Notes: a model not told the origin generated them from the letters alone. A DNA stretch of 64,000 nucleotides from Thermoactinomyces vulgaris (GCF_003688725.1 NZ_REFP01000007.1:230900-294899), one strand, 5' to 3'. Positions 25,771-34,720 are shown, counted from the stretch's first letter. A program made the numbers and translations.

Positions 25771-25963
25771 AGATAAATAACTCATCCACCTTTACCTTTA
25801 AAACTTTGGATAATTTGAATGCCAATTCCAGCGTGGGGTCGTATTTATCGTTTTCGATGCAATTGATTGTTTGTCTCGCCACTCCGCAAGCCTTGGCAAG
25901 TTGCTCTTGAGTGAGCCCCAGCTTTTTGCGGATTTCTTTGATTTTGTTTTTCAACCGTATCAC
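25763..25963 (-). CDS. Small XRE-family HTH regulator
   Basis: 66 residues from GTG 25963. A bare Cro/CI-type helix-turn-helix: IKEIRKKLGLTQEQLAKACGV ARQTINCIENDKYDPTLELAFKL in two adjoining blocks, ending VDELF. The form is that of YozG/YvaO-type one-domain regulators that often control a coupled membrane or enzyme gene. Its last codons overlap the deformylase gene, an unusual partner; there is no other gene in the unit. The target is unknown. Confidence 0.8.
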   Translation of the reverse strand: MIRLKNKIKEIRKKLGLTQEQLAKACGVARQTINCIENDKYDPTLELAFKLSKVLKVKVDELFIYE

Positions 25964-26146
25964 CCGTGTCAAAAGAATTGGACATTTACAGTTTAACAAT
26001 TCATCACAGGATGTCAATTACTTTGGACATTTTCGGTTTTATATTTCTGGCAAATCATATGATCAGAGATCATAAAGCTAATCCTTATTCGTATCTGCAT
26101 GATATAATTTGAGTGGTCTATTTTTTGCTCAAGGGCAGGTGGCATC

Positions 26147-26605
26147 ATGACGATTTATTTTTACCGGGTAAATGAACCATATGGCTGTTTTTCCAATTTT
26201 TCTCCGCACGGCTTCAGGTTGGATGGGAAATGGTGGCCGACAAGTGAGCATTATTTTCAGGCGCAAAAATTTGCCGGGACGCCATATGAAGAAAAAGTCC
26301 GGTTGGCAAAAAGTCCGATGGAAGCGGCCAATACCGGCAGGGATCGACGGTTGCCTTTGCGGGATGATTGGGAAGACGTGAAAGATGACATCATGCGGAA
26401 AGCCGTTCTCAAAAAGTTTCAAACCCACAAGGAGATCCGGGAAATCTTGTTGTCCACCGGAGATGAACTTATTGTTGAAAAGACACCGGTGGATCGTTAT
26501 TGGGGATGCGGCCCCGACGGAAAAGGAAAAAACCGGTTGGGGGAAATTTTGATGGAAGTCCGGGAAATCTTGCGCGGGGAAAAGGAAAGCGGAAACGAAT
26601 CTTAA
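26147..26605 (+). CDS. NADAR (YbiA/RibX-like) N-glycosidase-family protein
   Basis: 152 residues, ATG with AGGTGG site. Typical NADAR motifs: IYFYRVNEPYGCFSNFSPHGF, WWPTSEHYFQAQKF, RLAKSPMEAANTGRDRRLPLRDDW, MRKAVLKKF and a C-terminal YWGCGPDGKGKNRLGEILMEVR. Known members hydrolyse riboflavin intermediates or remove ADP-ribose from nucleic acids and occur in DNA ADP-ribosylation systems (for example with DarT). No DarT partner is visible here, so housekeeping or solitary defence roles are both open. Confidence 0.9.
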   Translation: MTIYFYRVNEPYGCFSNFSPHGFRLDGKWWPTSEHYFQAQKFAGTPYEEKVRLAKSPMEAANTGRDRRLPLRDDWEDVKDDIMRKAVLKKFQTHKEIREILLSTGDELIVEKTPVDRYWGCGPDGKGKNRLGEILMEVREILRGEKESGNES

Positions 26606-26670
26606 ACAAGCAGGCCCGGGAACGAAAAATTTGTATAATGGAAAGAAGCCGGAAGAGAGGAGGAACAACA

Positions 26671-27105
26671 GTGGCTCAATGGGGATATTTTTTGAATTTT
26701 ATCTATTATCTCGGCGTTTCCATTCCGCTTGTACTTTTGGGTTATTTGTTGTTTTTGTGGTCAACGCCTTACCGTGAAATCGAGTTGATCCGTGCCGGAG
26801 CGGATACAGAGGATGACACCAAAGTGCGGGCGGCCAAAGCGGCGGCCCATGATTTGGGCGGAAAAGTGTTGGGGTTGGTCATTGTGGTGGCTTCTGCCAT
26901 TTTTAATTCCGTGAACCTGGTGGATTTGATCATCTGGGGAGTGGTGGGGATTTTGTTTCATTTGGCGATTTTTTTCCTGTTCCACTGGCTTGCGCCGTTT
27001 AGTGTGTTGAAGGAAATCCCCAAAGGTAATGTGTCCGTGGCGATTTTCTCTTCCAGACTCCATATTGCAGCCGGAATTTTGATGGCGGCATTGATCAGTT
27101 ATTAA
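26671..27105 (+). CDS. DUF350 (YjfL-type) membrane protein
   Basis: 144 residues from GTG 26671, preceded by GAGGAGG and by TATAAT at 26633 (about 38 bases before the start), so it has its own promoter. Four predicted membrane segments in two repeats, with a polar pair after the first (TPYREIELIRAG) and AHDLGGKVLGLVI before the second, as in DUF350 proteins. The function is not known; some relatives sit with glutathionylspermidine-synthase-like genes, absent here. Confidence 0.8.
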   Translation: MAQWGYFLNFIYYLGVSIPLVLLGYLLFLWSTPYREIELIRAGADTEDDTKVRAAKAAAHDLGGKVLGLVIVVASAIFNSVNLVDLIIWGVVGILFHLAIFFLFHWLAPFSVLKEIPKGNVSVAIFSSRLHIAAGILMAALISY

Positions 27106-27323
27106 ATCGGATAAACTGAAAGATCCATAGCAGAGCCGTTTTGTCGCAAAGATGAAATGGCTCTTTTTTTGGGCGGATGGCGGGAGTTCAAAAAGACACG
27201 GAAACCGGCAAACAGGCATAGGAATATCATCAAAGATAGGGATTGTATCCAAAGGTATATTCTGTTAATATCAAATAAAAACAAACTATTTTGATGAGAA
27301 TTATTGGCGTTCGCCCGGGAGGC

Positions 27324-27983
27324 ATGGATATGACGGAAGCATTATTTAATGATTTGTTTGATGAATGGGCCGACCATTATGATGAAACCGTTTTCGGGGG
27401 CCATGAGGAATATAAAGAGGTGTTTGAAGGATATGCCGGCATTTTGAAAACGGTGGTGGATGCTCTTCAACTTCCGGAACAAAGTCTGGTGTTGGAGTTT
27501 GGCGTGGGTACCGGAAATTTGTCCCGTTTGCTTTTAAAAACCGGTTACCGGGTGATCGGGATCGAGCCATCGGAAGCGATGAGGAAAAAGGCAAAAGAAA
27601 AAGTGCCGGATTTAGAGCTGTATGAAGGACACTTCCTGGATGTTCCGGCGGAGATCCCACCTGTTGACGCGATTGTAAGCACTTATGCCTTTCACCATTT
27701 GCCGGATGAAATGAAAGACCGGGCACTCCGCGAGTTGGCCGGCCGTTTGAATCCGGGAGGGAAAATCGTGTTTGCCGATACTGTTTTCCGGGATGAAGAG
27801 ACAAAGCGAAATATGCAACAAGAAGCGGAAGAACGCGGTTTCCACGAGCTGGCAACGGATTTGAAACGGGAGTTTTATCCAGTGGTGAGCCGTTTGGAAA
27901 ACGCTTTCCAACAGGCGGGGTTGACCGTGGCCTTCAAACAGCTGAACCGTTTTGTATGGCTGATGACGGCGCAAAAAGCCTGA
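27324..27983 (+). CDS. yrrT: Class I SAM methyltransferase, YrrT-like
   Basis: 219 residues from ATG 27324 with GGGAGG upstream. NDLFDEWADHYDETVFGGHEEYKEVFEGYAGIL in pieces at the start is highly characteristic of Bacillus YrrT. The SAM-binding motif I is LEFGVGTGNLSRLLL, followed by GIEPSEAM and IVSTYAFHHLPDEMK. In Bacillus yrrT opens the mtn-mccAB methionine-to-cysteine operon; here that operon is missing and a terminator follows, so it is a solitary copy. The substrate is unknown. Confidence 0.82.
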   Translation: MDMTEALFNDLFDEWADHYDETVFGGHEEYKEVFEGYAGILKTVVDALQLPEQSLVLEFGVGTGNLSRLLLKTGYRVIGIEPSEAMRKKAKEKVPDLELYEGHFLDVPAEIPPVDAIVSTYAFHHLPDEMKDRALRELAGRLNPGGKIVFADTVFRDEETKRNMQQEAEERGFHELATDLKREFYPVVSRLENAFQQAGLTVAFKQLNRFVWLMTAQKA

Positions 27984-28012
27984 AGAGAAAACCGGTTTTT
28001 CAGACGGTTGCA

Positions 28013-28046
28013 AGCGATCGGGAGAGAAATCCTGATCGCTTTTTTG
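28013..28046 (+). terminator. Terminator after yrrT
   Basis: AGCGATCGGGA / TCCTGATCGCT stem followed by six T. Confidence 0.8.
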
Positions 28047-28193
28047 TGTTCTGGTCTTACGGACAATCTGATGATATGCTTAAAGTTGGACGGGATCCGT
28101 TGGTTGCGCGGATTCAGCCGTCGATGTGGTGAAGCAAACGGCAAGAGTTTACGTTTGAAACGGATGACTCAGGTGACGGGTGGTGAAAGATGA

Positions 28194-29114
28194 ATGCGTC
28201 AGACCAAACGCATGAGTTTGGAGCAAGCCATGGCAGACTTGGTGAAAGATGGCGAATCGGTTGTGATGGGCGCCTGTCTGGAGGCGATGATTCCGTTTGC
28301 GGCTGCTTATGAGTTGATTCGTCAGAAAAAAGAAAATTTAACGTTAATTGCGCCCATCTCCGATATTTTGTTTGATGTGATGATTGGTGCCGGCGCGGTG
28401 GACCGCCTGATTGCCGCGTGGTCCGGCAATGTGAGTGCGGGCCTTGGCTACAATTACCGCCGGGCGATGGAAAAAGGGGTTCCCCGCCCCCTCAAAGTGG
28501 AGGATCACAGCAATTTTACCATCGGTTTGGCCCTGTTGGCAGGAGCGATGGGAGTTCCGTTTTTGCCGACCCGGTCGTTGTTGGGATCGGATCTTCTCAA
28601 AACCAATCCGAAGCTTCAGGTCGGCACTTCTCCGCTCGGGGAGGAAAAACTGGTGTATGTTCCCGCCCTGACGCCGGATGTTGCCATTTTGGGCGTGCAG
28701 CGCGCGGATGAATTTGGAAATGCGCACCTCTGGGGAAATTTTGGCGTGGCGCAAGAAGCCGCCATGGCGAGCAAAAAAGTGATTTTGCTGGCGGAAGAAA
28801 TCGTGCCGGGCGACGTGATCACCAGCGACCCCAACCGATTGCTGGTTCCCGGATTCAAAGTGTCGGCCGTGGTGCATTGTCCGGGATTTTGCCATCCCTC
28901 CCCCATGCCGGGATATTATCAACGGGATCATTCCTTCTTTCACGATTACCATCAAGAGAGCAAGGATGAAGAAGGTTTTCGGAAGTGGTTGAACCAATGG
29001 GTTTTGTCAGTTTCTTCCCATGAGGAATACCTCCGGTTGCTCGGAAGCTGTTGGGAGAGGTTGAAGATAAAGAAAAAAGCGTTGGCGGCAGAAGTGAACT
29101 ATGCTTACGAATAA
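28194..29114 (+). CDS. CoA-transferase subunit A (GctA/IpdA-like)
   Basis: 306 residues, ATG after GGTGGTGAAAG. Family I CoA-transferase alpha chain: SLEQAMADLVKDGESVVMGA, FDVMIGAGAVDRLIAAW, then FLPTRSLLGSDLL, ALTPDVAILGVQRADEFGNAHLWG and VILLAEEIV. The closest classes are glutaconate CoA-transferase and the steroid-ring enzyme IpdA. It works with the next gene as a heterodimer moving CoA between acids, or as a ring hydrolase in the IpdAB version. It could feed the large acyl-CoA operon at 35-43 kb. Confidence 0.85.
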   Translation: MRQTKRMSLEQAMADLVKDGESVVMGACLEAMIPFAAAYELIRQKKENLTLIAPISDILFDVMIGAGAVDRLIAAWSGNVSAGLGYNYRRAMEKGVPRPLKVEDHSNFTIGLALLAGAMGVPFLPTRSLLGSDLLKTNPKLQVGTSPLGEEKLVYVPALTPDVAILGVQRADEFGNAHLWGNFGVAQEAAMASKKVILLAEEIVPGDVITSDPNRLLVPGFKVSAVVHCPGFCHPSPMPGYYQRDHSFFHDYHQESKDEEGFRKWLNQWVLSVSSHEEYLRLLGSCWERLKIKKKALAAEVNYAYE

Positions 29115-29136
29115 TGCCGGAGAGGGAGTGGGAGAA

Positions 29137-29919
29137 ATGGATTATACCACCGAAGAACTGATGGTGATTGCCGCAGCGAGGGAAATTCGGGACAAAGATG
29201 TTGTTTTTGTCGGGATGAGGCTCCCGATGCTGGCTTTTGCCGTGGCCAAAAAACTGCATGCTCCCGACGCCATCGGATTTTTCGAATGCGGGATCGTCCG
29301 GGACGAGCCTTCCGATGAACTGTTATACACGATGGGGGATCCTCCCAATGTGACAGGAGCCCAGTGGTGCACCTCCACCAATCACTTGATGTTTCTCATG
29401 CAACAAGGATGTGTCGATGTCGGGTTTATCGGCGGGGCGCAAATTGACCGTTACGGAAATATCAATACCTCCTATCTTGGAGGAAACACAACTCCCAAGG
29501 TGAAACTGCCCGGAAGCGGGGGAGCGGCGGATATCGCCTCGCTTTCCAACCGGTTGTTGGCCATCATGAACCATGAAAAACGGAGACTCACCGACCGCGT
29601 GGACTACATCACTTCCCCCGGGTTCGGCAATGGGAGCGGATGGCGGGAATCCGTGGGATTGCCCCGGGGAGGATTATCCACTTTAATCACCAATTTGGGG
29701 GTTTTAAAGCCGGATCCTGAAACCAAAGAATTGATGCTTGCAACCATTCATCCCGGCGTCACTTTTGAACAAGTGCAAGAAAACACCGACTGGCCGTTAA
29801 AGCGGTTTGACTCGCTTACCGAAACCCTGCCTCCTTCCGGAGAAGAACTGAAAACCCTCCGCTCGATCGATCCGGAAGGTTTTTGGACAGGACGCCGGGG
29901 TATTCGGACAGGTGGTTGA
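29137..29919 (+). CDS. CoA-transferase subunit B (GctB/IpdB-like)
   Basis: About 260 residues from ATG 29137 (GGGAG upstream; ATG 29101 overlapping the previous gene is the alternative). Partner of the preceding subunit: YTTEELMVIAAAREIRDKD, FFECGIVRDEP, GCVDVGFIGGAQIDRYGNIN, PGSGGAADIASL and ITNLGVLKPDPETKELML. In glutaconate CoA-transferase the catalytic Glu lies in the beta chain near the FFECG-like motif, which here keeps a Glu; IpdB-type enzymes differ in this region, so the reaction type needs structural comparison. Ends at a terminator. Confidence 0.85.
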   Translation: MDYTTEELMVIAAAREIRDKDVVFVGMRLPMLAFAVAKKLHAPDAIGFFECGIVRDEPSDELLYTMGDPPNVTGAQWCTSTNHLMFLMQQGCVDVGFIGGAQIDRYGNINTSYLGGNTTPKVKLPGSGGAADIASLSNRLLAIMNHEKRRLTDRVDYITSPGFGNGSGWRESVGLPRGGLSTLITNLGVLKPDPETKELMLATIHPGVTFEQVQENTDWPLKRFDSLTETLPPSGEELKTLRSIDPEGFWTGRRGIRTGG

Positions 29920-29936
29920 TAAACAGTTTGTGGATT

Positions 29937-29966
29937 AAAGCACCTGCTTGTTGCAGGTGCTTTTGT
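29937..29966 (+). terminator. Terminator after CoA-transferase genes
   Basis: AAAGCACCTGC / GCAGGTGCTTTT with a short loop. Confidence 0.85.
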
Positions 29967-30060
29967 ATGGGGGATAATGAAATAATCTTGTGATAAGGAC
30001 AGAAATTTCATAAAATTAATAATCATCCATTTCTTCGGTTGAAAGGAAAAGGAGGAATGG

Positions 30061-30080
30061 GGTTACGGGTTTTCGTAACC
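30061..30080 (+). promoter_or_regulatory. Stem-loop directly before the toxin ribosome site
   Basis: GGTTACG / CGTAACC with a 6-base loop, ending at the base before AAAGGAC, the toxin gene's ribosome site. No T-run follows, so it is not a terminator. It could modulate translation of the toxin. Confidence 0.45.
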
Positions 30081-30088
30081 AAAGGACA

Positions 30089-31570
30089 ATGGCGAAGAGA
30101 CTGATTCAATATCTTTTAATTAGTTTGATGGCATTGTCAGGGATTGGTTTTTGGCATCAAGGTGTGGTGCTGGCAGACGGCATTCAAGTTCCCACTGTCA
30201 ATGACGAGTTTGACCAATTTGAACAGAAAGAACCGATTCAACAGGAACAGCCTGTTTTGTCCCCTCCGGTCGATGAACAGAAAGGAATTGTGGATCAGAT
30301 TACCGAACCATTGTCAGAGATCGTGGACTGGTTGGGGGACAAAATTTCCGGATCATGGGAATGGCTCAAAGCGAAAGCCGCTGCCTTTTGGGATTGGTTA
30401 ACTGAGATTTGTTCCAAAATGGCGGAAGTTGTTGTGGATGCGCTGTCAACAGTTTGGGAATGGGTGAAAAAATATAAAGAATATATTGCTTGTGCTGTTG
30501 TTTTGGTCATTGGCATTGTCTTATGTTTTTTTCCGCTCACGTCCGGATTGGGAGCTTCCATTCTGTGGGGAATGGGGATTTCCTTTCTGGTTAGTGCCGG
30601 TCTGAATGGCGGAATTAATAAGGACACTTTCATGGAGGCGGCCATCGGTGGAGTGCTTGGGGTTTTGGGATTTGGCATTGCCGGAGGTCTTGCCAAAGGA
30701 CTGGCATCCGGCATTGGTCAAAAGTTGATCATGGGTTTGAAAAATACCCCGGGCTTGGGTGCTGTTCTCCGGGGAGGACAACAACTGCTTCCTAAGTTGC
30801 CTGGTCCGTTTCAAAAAATGTTTTCCAGAACCGGGCTCATCGGAGCCGTCGAGGGTGCCGGAACCAGTGTGGCAGATGATATCCTTCATAACCGGAATAT
30901 CAATGTGCTTAATGCCATTATGGCCGGCGTTTTTGGAGCTGGTGCCGTTGCAGTGGTTCATTTTGCCACTCCGGCGGTCAATAAAGCTTTCACTTCACTG
31001 GAGCCGATTCTGGGCAAAACCCCGATTGTCAAAAACATCATCATGAAAGTGGACGGGTGTGTGGGAAACCGTACATCGGCAGGTTATCTTGCCGCTATTG
31101 AAATCCCCGGTTCATGTTTAAAAGTATTGGATTCCAAAACCATTCCGGATGAGATGCGGAGTCCTCATGTCAATCTCACTGGAAAAATACAGTACGGAGA
31201 ATCCGATTTAAGTCAAATTGTCCAAGCTTACCGGAAAAAGAACAATCTAAGCTCAGGAAGAAACGTAGCCGTCTTTGAATATATCCAAAATGGCGAATAC
31301 AAAATCATCATAAAAGAAAGTGGTTATGGACATTCTGAGAGAAAAATCGCCAGAGAATTGGAACAAGAAGGAATACATCCTGAGCAGGTAACCCGAATCT
31401 ATTCGGAACTGGAGCCTTGCGTGATCCCGGGTGGAATGTGCCAACCGTTTATCGATAAAAATTTTCCAAATGCCAAAGTTACTTATAGTTTTGAATACGG
31501 AAACACCAGAGAGTCAAGGAGGAAAGGAGTCAATGAACTTAAAAAATCAGTCAAAGAAATAATGAAATAA
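30089..31570 (+). CDS. Secreted polymorphic toxin with C-terminal deaminase-type domain
   Basis: 493 residues. Signal peptide (1-30), a linker, Trp-rich amphipathic helices (about 70-130: IVDWLGDKISGSWEWLKAK), two hydrophobic segments (about 130-175) and a Gly/Ala-rich region (to about 300). The C-terminal toxin domain (about 390-493) has GYGHSERKIA with His415 and Glu417, and LEPCVIPGGMC with Cys444 and Cys451. H-x-E plus PC-x6-C is the zinc site of the cytidine-deaminase superfamily, as in secreted nucleic-acid deaminase toxins (XOO_2897/YwqJ/DddA-like groups). All four key residues are present, so it should be active. The gene after it is the likely immunity partner. Confidence 0.85.
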   Translation: MAKRLIQYLLISLMALSGIGFWHQGVVLADGIQVPTVNDEFDQFEQKEPIQQEQPVLSPPVDEQKGIVDQITEPLSEIVDWLGDKISGSWEWLKAKAAAFWDWLTEICSKMAEVVVDALSTVWEWVKKYKEYIACAVVLVIGIVLCFFPLTSGLGASILWGMGISFLVSAGLNGGINKDTFMEAAIGGVLGVLGFGIAGGLAKGLASGIGQKLIMGLKNTPGLGAVLRGGQQLLPKLPGPFQKMFSRTGLIGAVEGAGTSVADDILHNRNINVLNAIMAGVFGAGAVAVVHFATPAVNKAFTSLEPILGKTPIVKNIIMKVDGCVGNRTSAGYLAAIEIPGSCLKVLDSKTIPDEMRSPHVNLTGKIQYGESDLSQIVQAYRKKNNLSSGRNVAVFEYIQNGEYKIIIKESGYGHSERKIARELEQEGIHPEQVTRIYSELEPCVIPGGMCQPFIDKNFPNAKVTYSFEYGNTRESRRKGVNELKKSVKEIMK

Positions 31571-31630
31571 CAGACTGGGACATCCAGATGTTCAAAAGTG
31601 TTGGAATGCATAAACAGGGAGGCTGGATCC

Positions 31631-32170
31631 ATGGCTGAGTTGACTAAAGAATTAAAAGCGTTTTGGAAAGACCAACTGGTTCCGTTTCATCATGAACAGC
31701 TGCCCCAATCCGGTTTGTCCGATTCAACTCTGACGTTCTTATCATCGGTCGGGTTGCCGCTGGATTCTGAGAAGGTGAAAGGAAGCCCTTTTTATCTTCA
31801 TTTTTATGATCAGCCCAAAATGAAAAGGGATCATGAGGGTGAGGACTATTTGATGATCGCTGAGAATGAAGGAAATGAAATCGGGATCCATTGCCAGACG
31901 GATTGTTTGTATTATTTGGATTCCTTCTTTGCCAAAGGAAAAAGGTGGATGAACGCGGACCTTTCCACATTTCTGATGTTTCTCAAAATTTATCTGCGTC
32001 ACCAGCCGCAACTGATCGATTCGATGGAGACGGGGGATGAAGAAAGAATTCGGGGGATCGTCGGGGAGATCAAACGACAATTTCATCAATTCGATCCAAA
32101 AGCTTTGGGAGAGGAAGAAACCTATTGGGCGGTGATTCTTGAGCAAGTGGAAGATGGTTTGATTTGCTGA
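31631..32170 (+). CDS. Immunity protein, SUKH-like
   Basis: 179 residues from ATG 31631 with GGGAGG 8 bases upstream. Soluble, acidic alpha/beta protein: LPQSGLSDSTLTFLSSVGLPLD and YLMIAENEGNEIGIHC are in the style of the SUKH-4 group of immunity proteins, which bind and block nuclease or deaminase toxins; LSTFLMFLKIYL follows. It lies 60 bases after the deaminase toxin gene, in the classical toxin-immunity order, so it is most likely the cognate antidote. Family placement is by eye. Confidence 0.72.
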   Translation: MAELTKELKAFWKDQLVPFHHEQLPQSGLSDSTLTFLSSVGLPLDSEKVKGSPFYLHFYDQPKMKRDHEGEDYLMIAENEGNEIGIHCQTDCLYYLDSFFAKGKRWMNADLSTFLMFLKIYLRHQPQLIDSMETGDEERIRGIVGEIKRQFHQFDPKALGEEETYWAVILEQVEDGLIC

Positions 32171-32342
32171 TATGCATATCATCGGAAAGCCGGGAGCTGA
32201 GAAATTCAGCTCTCGATTTTTTATTGAGCGTGAAAATCGGAGAGGGGATGATTTGCGGACTTATCTGATTTAAAATATAAATATAAATTTTTTGTTTTTA
32301 AAGGTGGCGGCCGGTTGGATGACACAGGGAGGGCAGCAGAAA

Positions 32343-32625
32343 GTGAAGTGGTATAAAAAAGTAAACACCGATGCAAAAGCGGCTTATTTATTGGCTTTGT
32401 CCGAAAAGATCGTGTACAAAATATCCGGCCGTGAATGGTTTCAAGAAGCAAGGGAAGCGATGGACAGGTGTTGGGAGTTGGAAAGTGATGAAATGATTGA
32501 TCAGTTTACGGACAAAGTGAATAAAATTAACGGATACCAAGAGCAATGGGCGGAACGTTTGTAACAATATCTTTTGCAAAATTATCCGTCCGGAAGTAAC
32601 AACAAGATCCGGCAGGAAACATGCG
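32343..32625 (+). pseudogene. Imm6-like pseudogene (internal deletion and stop)
   Basis: Starts well (GTG after GGGAGGGC; KWYKKVNTDAKAAYLLALSEKI). It then jumps from MDRCWELE directly to SDEMIDQFTDKV, missing the central 60-70 residues of intact copies. TAA follows QWAERL where the copy at 34205 has CAA; beyond the stop the frame continues QYLLQNYPSGSNNKIRQE. So it carries a deletion and a nonsense mutation. It lies right behind the toxin-immunity pair, a usual place for orphan immunity genes. Confidence 0.75.
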
Positions 32626-32748
32626 GAGCAGGGAAGAGCTGGAGGCGGAAAACGGGACTTTCGGGATGTACCGGACTTTCTTTCTTGCGGTGGGTCCGAT
32701 GTGAATCTTTTATTTTTGTCTCATCAAAAAACAAGGGGGCGAACCAAA

Positions 32749-33987
32749 ATGAACACCCGTTTGCCTTTGCAACGGGAAACGATGGGATCTCAACAACCGG
32801 CTTATTATCGGTGGTTGATTTTGACGATTGCAACTTGGTCTCAAGCTTCTGCAACGTTGGTCACTTACGGAGTCGGGCCGCTGGCCGCGATTTGGCAGGA
32901 ACAATGGGGATGGACCACTTTCCAGGCGGGGTTGTTGGTTTCTGCCGTCCAAATCGGCCCTTTATTGTCGATGCTCTTTATTGGTCATGCATTGGATCAA
33001 TACGGGGAACGCTGGCTGATCAGTTTGGGTTCGGTTTTGTTGGGGCTTTCGTTTTTCTTTGTATCGTTTACGGAGAATTACTTCTTGTTGTTGGGATTGC
33101 TCGGGATTGTCGGGATTTGGTATGGAACGGCCCAACCCGGGGGAAGCAAGGTGATTTTGCGCTGGTTCTCAGAAAGGGAAAGAGGCTTGGCCATGGGCAT
33201 CCGGCAGGCTGGCATTCCCATCGGAGGGGCCATCGGCGGAATGTTGCTTCCGTTCTTGTCTTTTCATTTCGGATGGAAAACGGCGGTATATACCCAGGCG
33301 TCCCTTGCCATCTTCGGTGGCTTGTTGTTCTTGGTTTTATACCGTGATCCGCCTCTTCCGCGCCAAAGCCAAAACAACCGCAATGCACAATTCAAAGAAA
33401 AGATCAAAGAGATTGCCGAAAATAAAAAAATGTTTCCGGTTTTATGCACCGGGATCATCATGGTTTCCCTTCAAATGGTTTTGGTGGGCCATTTGATGAT
33501 CTTCTTCAGCAATGAGACCAATGTGGAACTGGTTCACGCGGGACAGCTGTTATCCACGGCTTTGCTGAGCGGAATGGCAGGGAGGATTGTGCTGGCTTAC
33601 ATCAGTGACAAGTGGTGGGGCGGAAACAGGAAATATCCGCTTCATCTTTCCATCTGGGCATCCGTGTTGGGCGTCTCTGTTTTGATTTTCCTTCCCGCGT
33701 CTCTGCCTGTGTGGGTTCTCTTTCTCTTGTCGGCATGGCTGGGCTTTTTTGGCATCGGATGGTTCAGTTCCTTTCTTTTGGCAGTGGCCGAGAACGCCCC
33801 GCCTCAGGCAGACGGATTGATGGTCAGCTATGCGCTCACACTCAACCAAGTGGCCATCATCCTGGCTCCGGCCGTTTTCGGGTTTATCGTGGATATGCAA
33901 TCTTATTCCGTGGCTTGGTTGCTTATGGATTTGTTGCTGATCGGTAATGGATTGTTACTTTTAAAGAAAAGGACATTTGAAGGATAA
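32749..33987 (+). CDS. MFS transporter
   Basis: 412 residues from ATG 32749 (AAGGGGG upstream). Twelve predicted membrane helices; the loop between helices 2 and 3 is GHALDQYGERW, the MFS signature D-x5-R region, and FSERERGLAMGIRQAGIPIGG is the helix 4-5 motif typical of the oxalate/monocarboxylate and CynX-like groups. Likely imports or exports an organic acid; the substrate is unknown. Single gene between two Imm6 regions with its own terminator. Perhaps connected to the organic-acid operon downstream. Confidence 0.85.
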   Translation: MNTRLPLQRETMGSQQPAYYRWLILTIATWSQASATLVTYGVGPLAAIWQEQWGWTTFQAGLLVSAVQIGPLLSMLFIGHALDQYGERWLISLGSVLLGLSFFFVSFTENYFLLLGLLGIVGIWYGTAQPGGSKVILRWFSERERGLAMGIRQAGIPIGGAIGGMLLPFLSFHFGWKTAVYTQASLAIFGGLLFLVLYRDPPLPRQSQNNRNAQFKEKIKEIAENKKMFPVLCTGIIMVSLQMVLVGHLMIFFSNETNVELVHAGQLLSTALLSGMAGRIVLAYISDKWWGGNRKYPLHLSIWASVLGVSVLIFLPASLPVWVLFLLSAWLGFFGIGWFSSFLLAVAENAPPQADGLMVSYALTLNQVAIILAPAVFGFIVDMQSYSVAWLLMDLLLIGNGLLLLKKRTFEG

Positions 33988-33997
33988 TTTGGTGCAT

Positions 33998-34023
33998 GCC
34001 ACTCAGATCAGAGTGGCTTTTTT
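33998..34023 (+). terminator. Terminator after MFS gene
   Basis: GCCACTC / GAGTGGC stem with 6-base loop and six or more T. Confidence 0.85.
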
Positions 34024-34044
34024 ATGACCATAAGTGGAGAGGGA

Positions 34045-34115
34045 TTGTTTGAAACAATATCTGTTTTACAACCATCCGGCGGGAAGCAGGAAGAATCAAA
34101 AGGGAAGACACTGAG
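34045..34115 (+). pseudogene. Remnant of an Imm6-like gene 3' end
   Basis: The frame LKQYLFYNHPAGSRKNQKGR matches the C-terminal block of the intact copy at 34205 (LQQYLLHNHPAESNKK). One base is missing before ATCAAAAGGGAAGA, which otherwise encodes IKRE. No other part of the gene remains. Confidence 0.65.
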
Positions 34116-34204
34116 TGAAGTTGATGAATTGATTTTTGATATATTGATTCCTGCCCGCAGGTTTTTGCATAAATCAGAAATGAAAAGATAAACAGGTGAT
34201 ACCC

Positions 34205-34708
34205 ATGAAATGGATTTCAAACGTTCATGATGACGCCGGGCCGGCTTATTTATTGGCTTTAACAGAAAAACTGATCAACCGGTTGAAAGGAACAAAGGGT
34301 TATCCGCAGTTGAAAAAGACGATTGGCATGTGTTGGGAATGGGTGGAGGAGAAAAAACACAGTGCGGATGATATTTATTTCGAGTTTGACAATGAAAATG
34401 ACACGGGGGTGTCGATCTATCTTGAGCTGACCGATGATCCGCAAGAAGAGCAGATTTGGGTGTGTGCAATGTACGCCATTTGTTATACCATATGGCGGGC
34501 ATATGATCACGCAAATGAAAAATACATTCCCCAACCCATTGAAATGGTTGATCATGACACGATTGAAGAATTTATGAAGCAGATCAGACAAATCGACGGA
34601 TACCAAGCAGAATGGGCAGAGCGCTTGCAACAATATCTGCTTCACAACCATCCGGCGGAAAGTAACAAGAAAATCAAGAGAAATGAACTATTGAAGCACA
34701 TCGATTAA
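34205..34708 (+). CDS. Imm6-like immunity protein
   Basis: 167 residues from ATG 34205 (GTG 34196 is possible). Complete: KWISNVHDDAGPAYLLALTEKL, MCWEWVEEKKHSADDIYFEF, an acidic strand, AICYTIWRAYDH, PQPIEMVDHDTIEEF, GYQAEWAERLQQYLLHNHPAES, IKRNELL, each block matching the copies at 1-5 kb. The intact copy nearest to the toxin gene. It probably protects against a toxin other than the deaminase, whose own partner is the SUKH-like gene. Confidence 0.8.
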   Translation: MKWISNVHDDAGPAYLLALTEKLINRLKGTKGYPQLKKTIGMCWEWVEEKKHSADDIYFEFDNENDTGVSIYLELTDDPQEEQIWVCAMYAICYTIWRAYDHANEKYIPQPIEMVDHDTIEEFMKQIRQIDGYQAEWAERLQQYLLHNHPAESNKKIKRNELLKHID

Positions 34709-34720
34709 AACGAAACCGGG

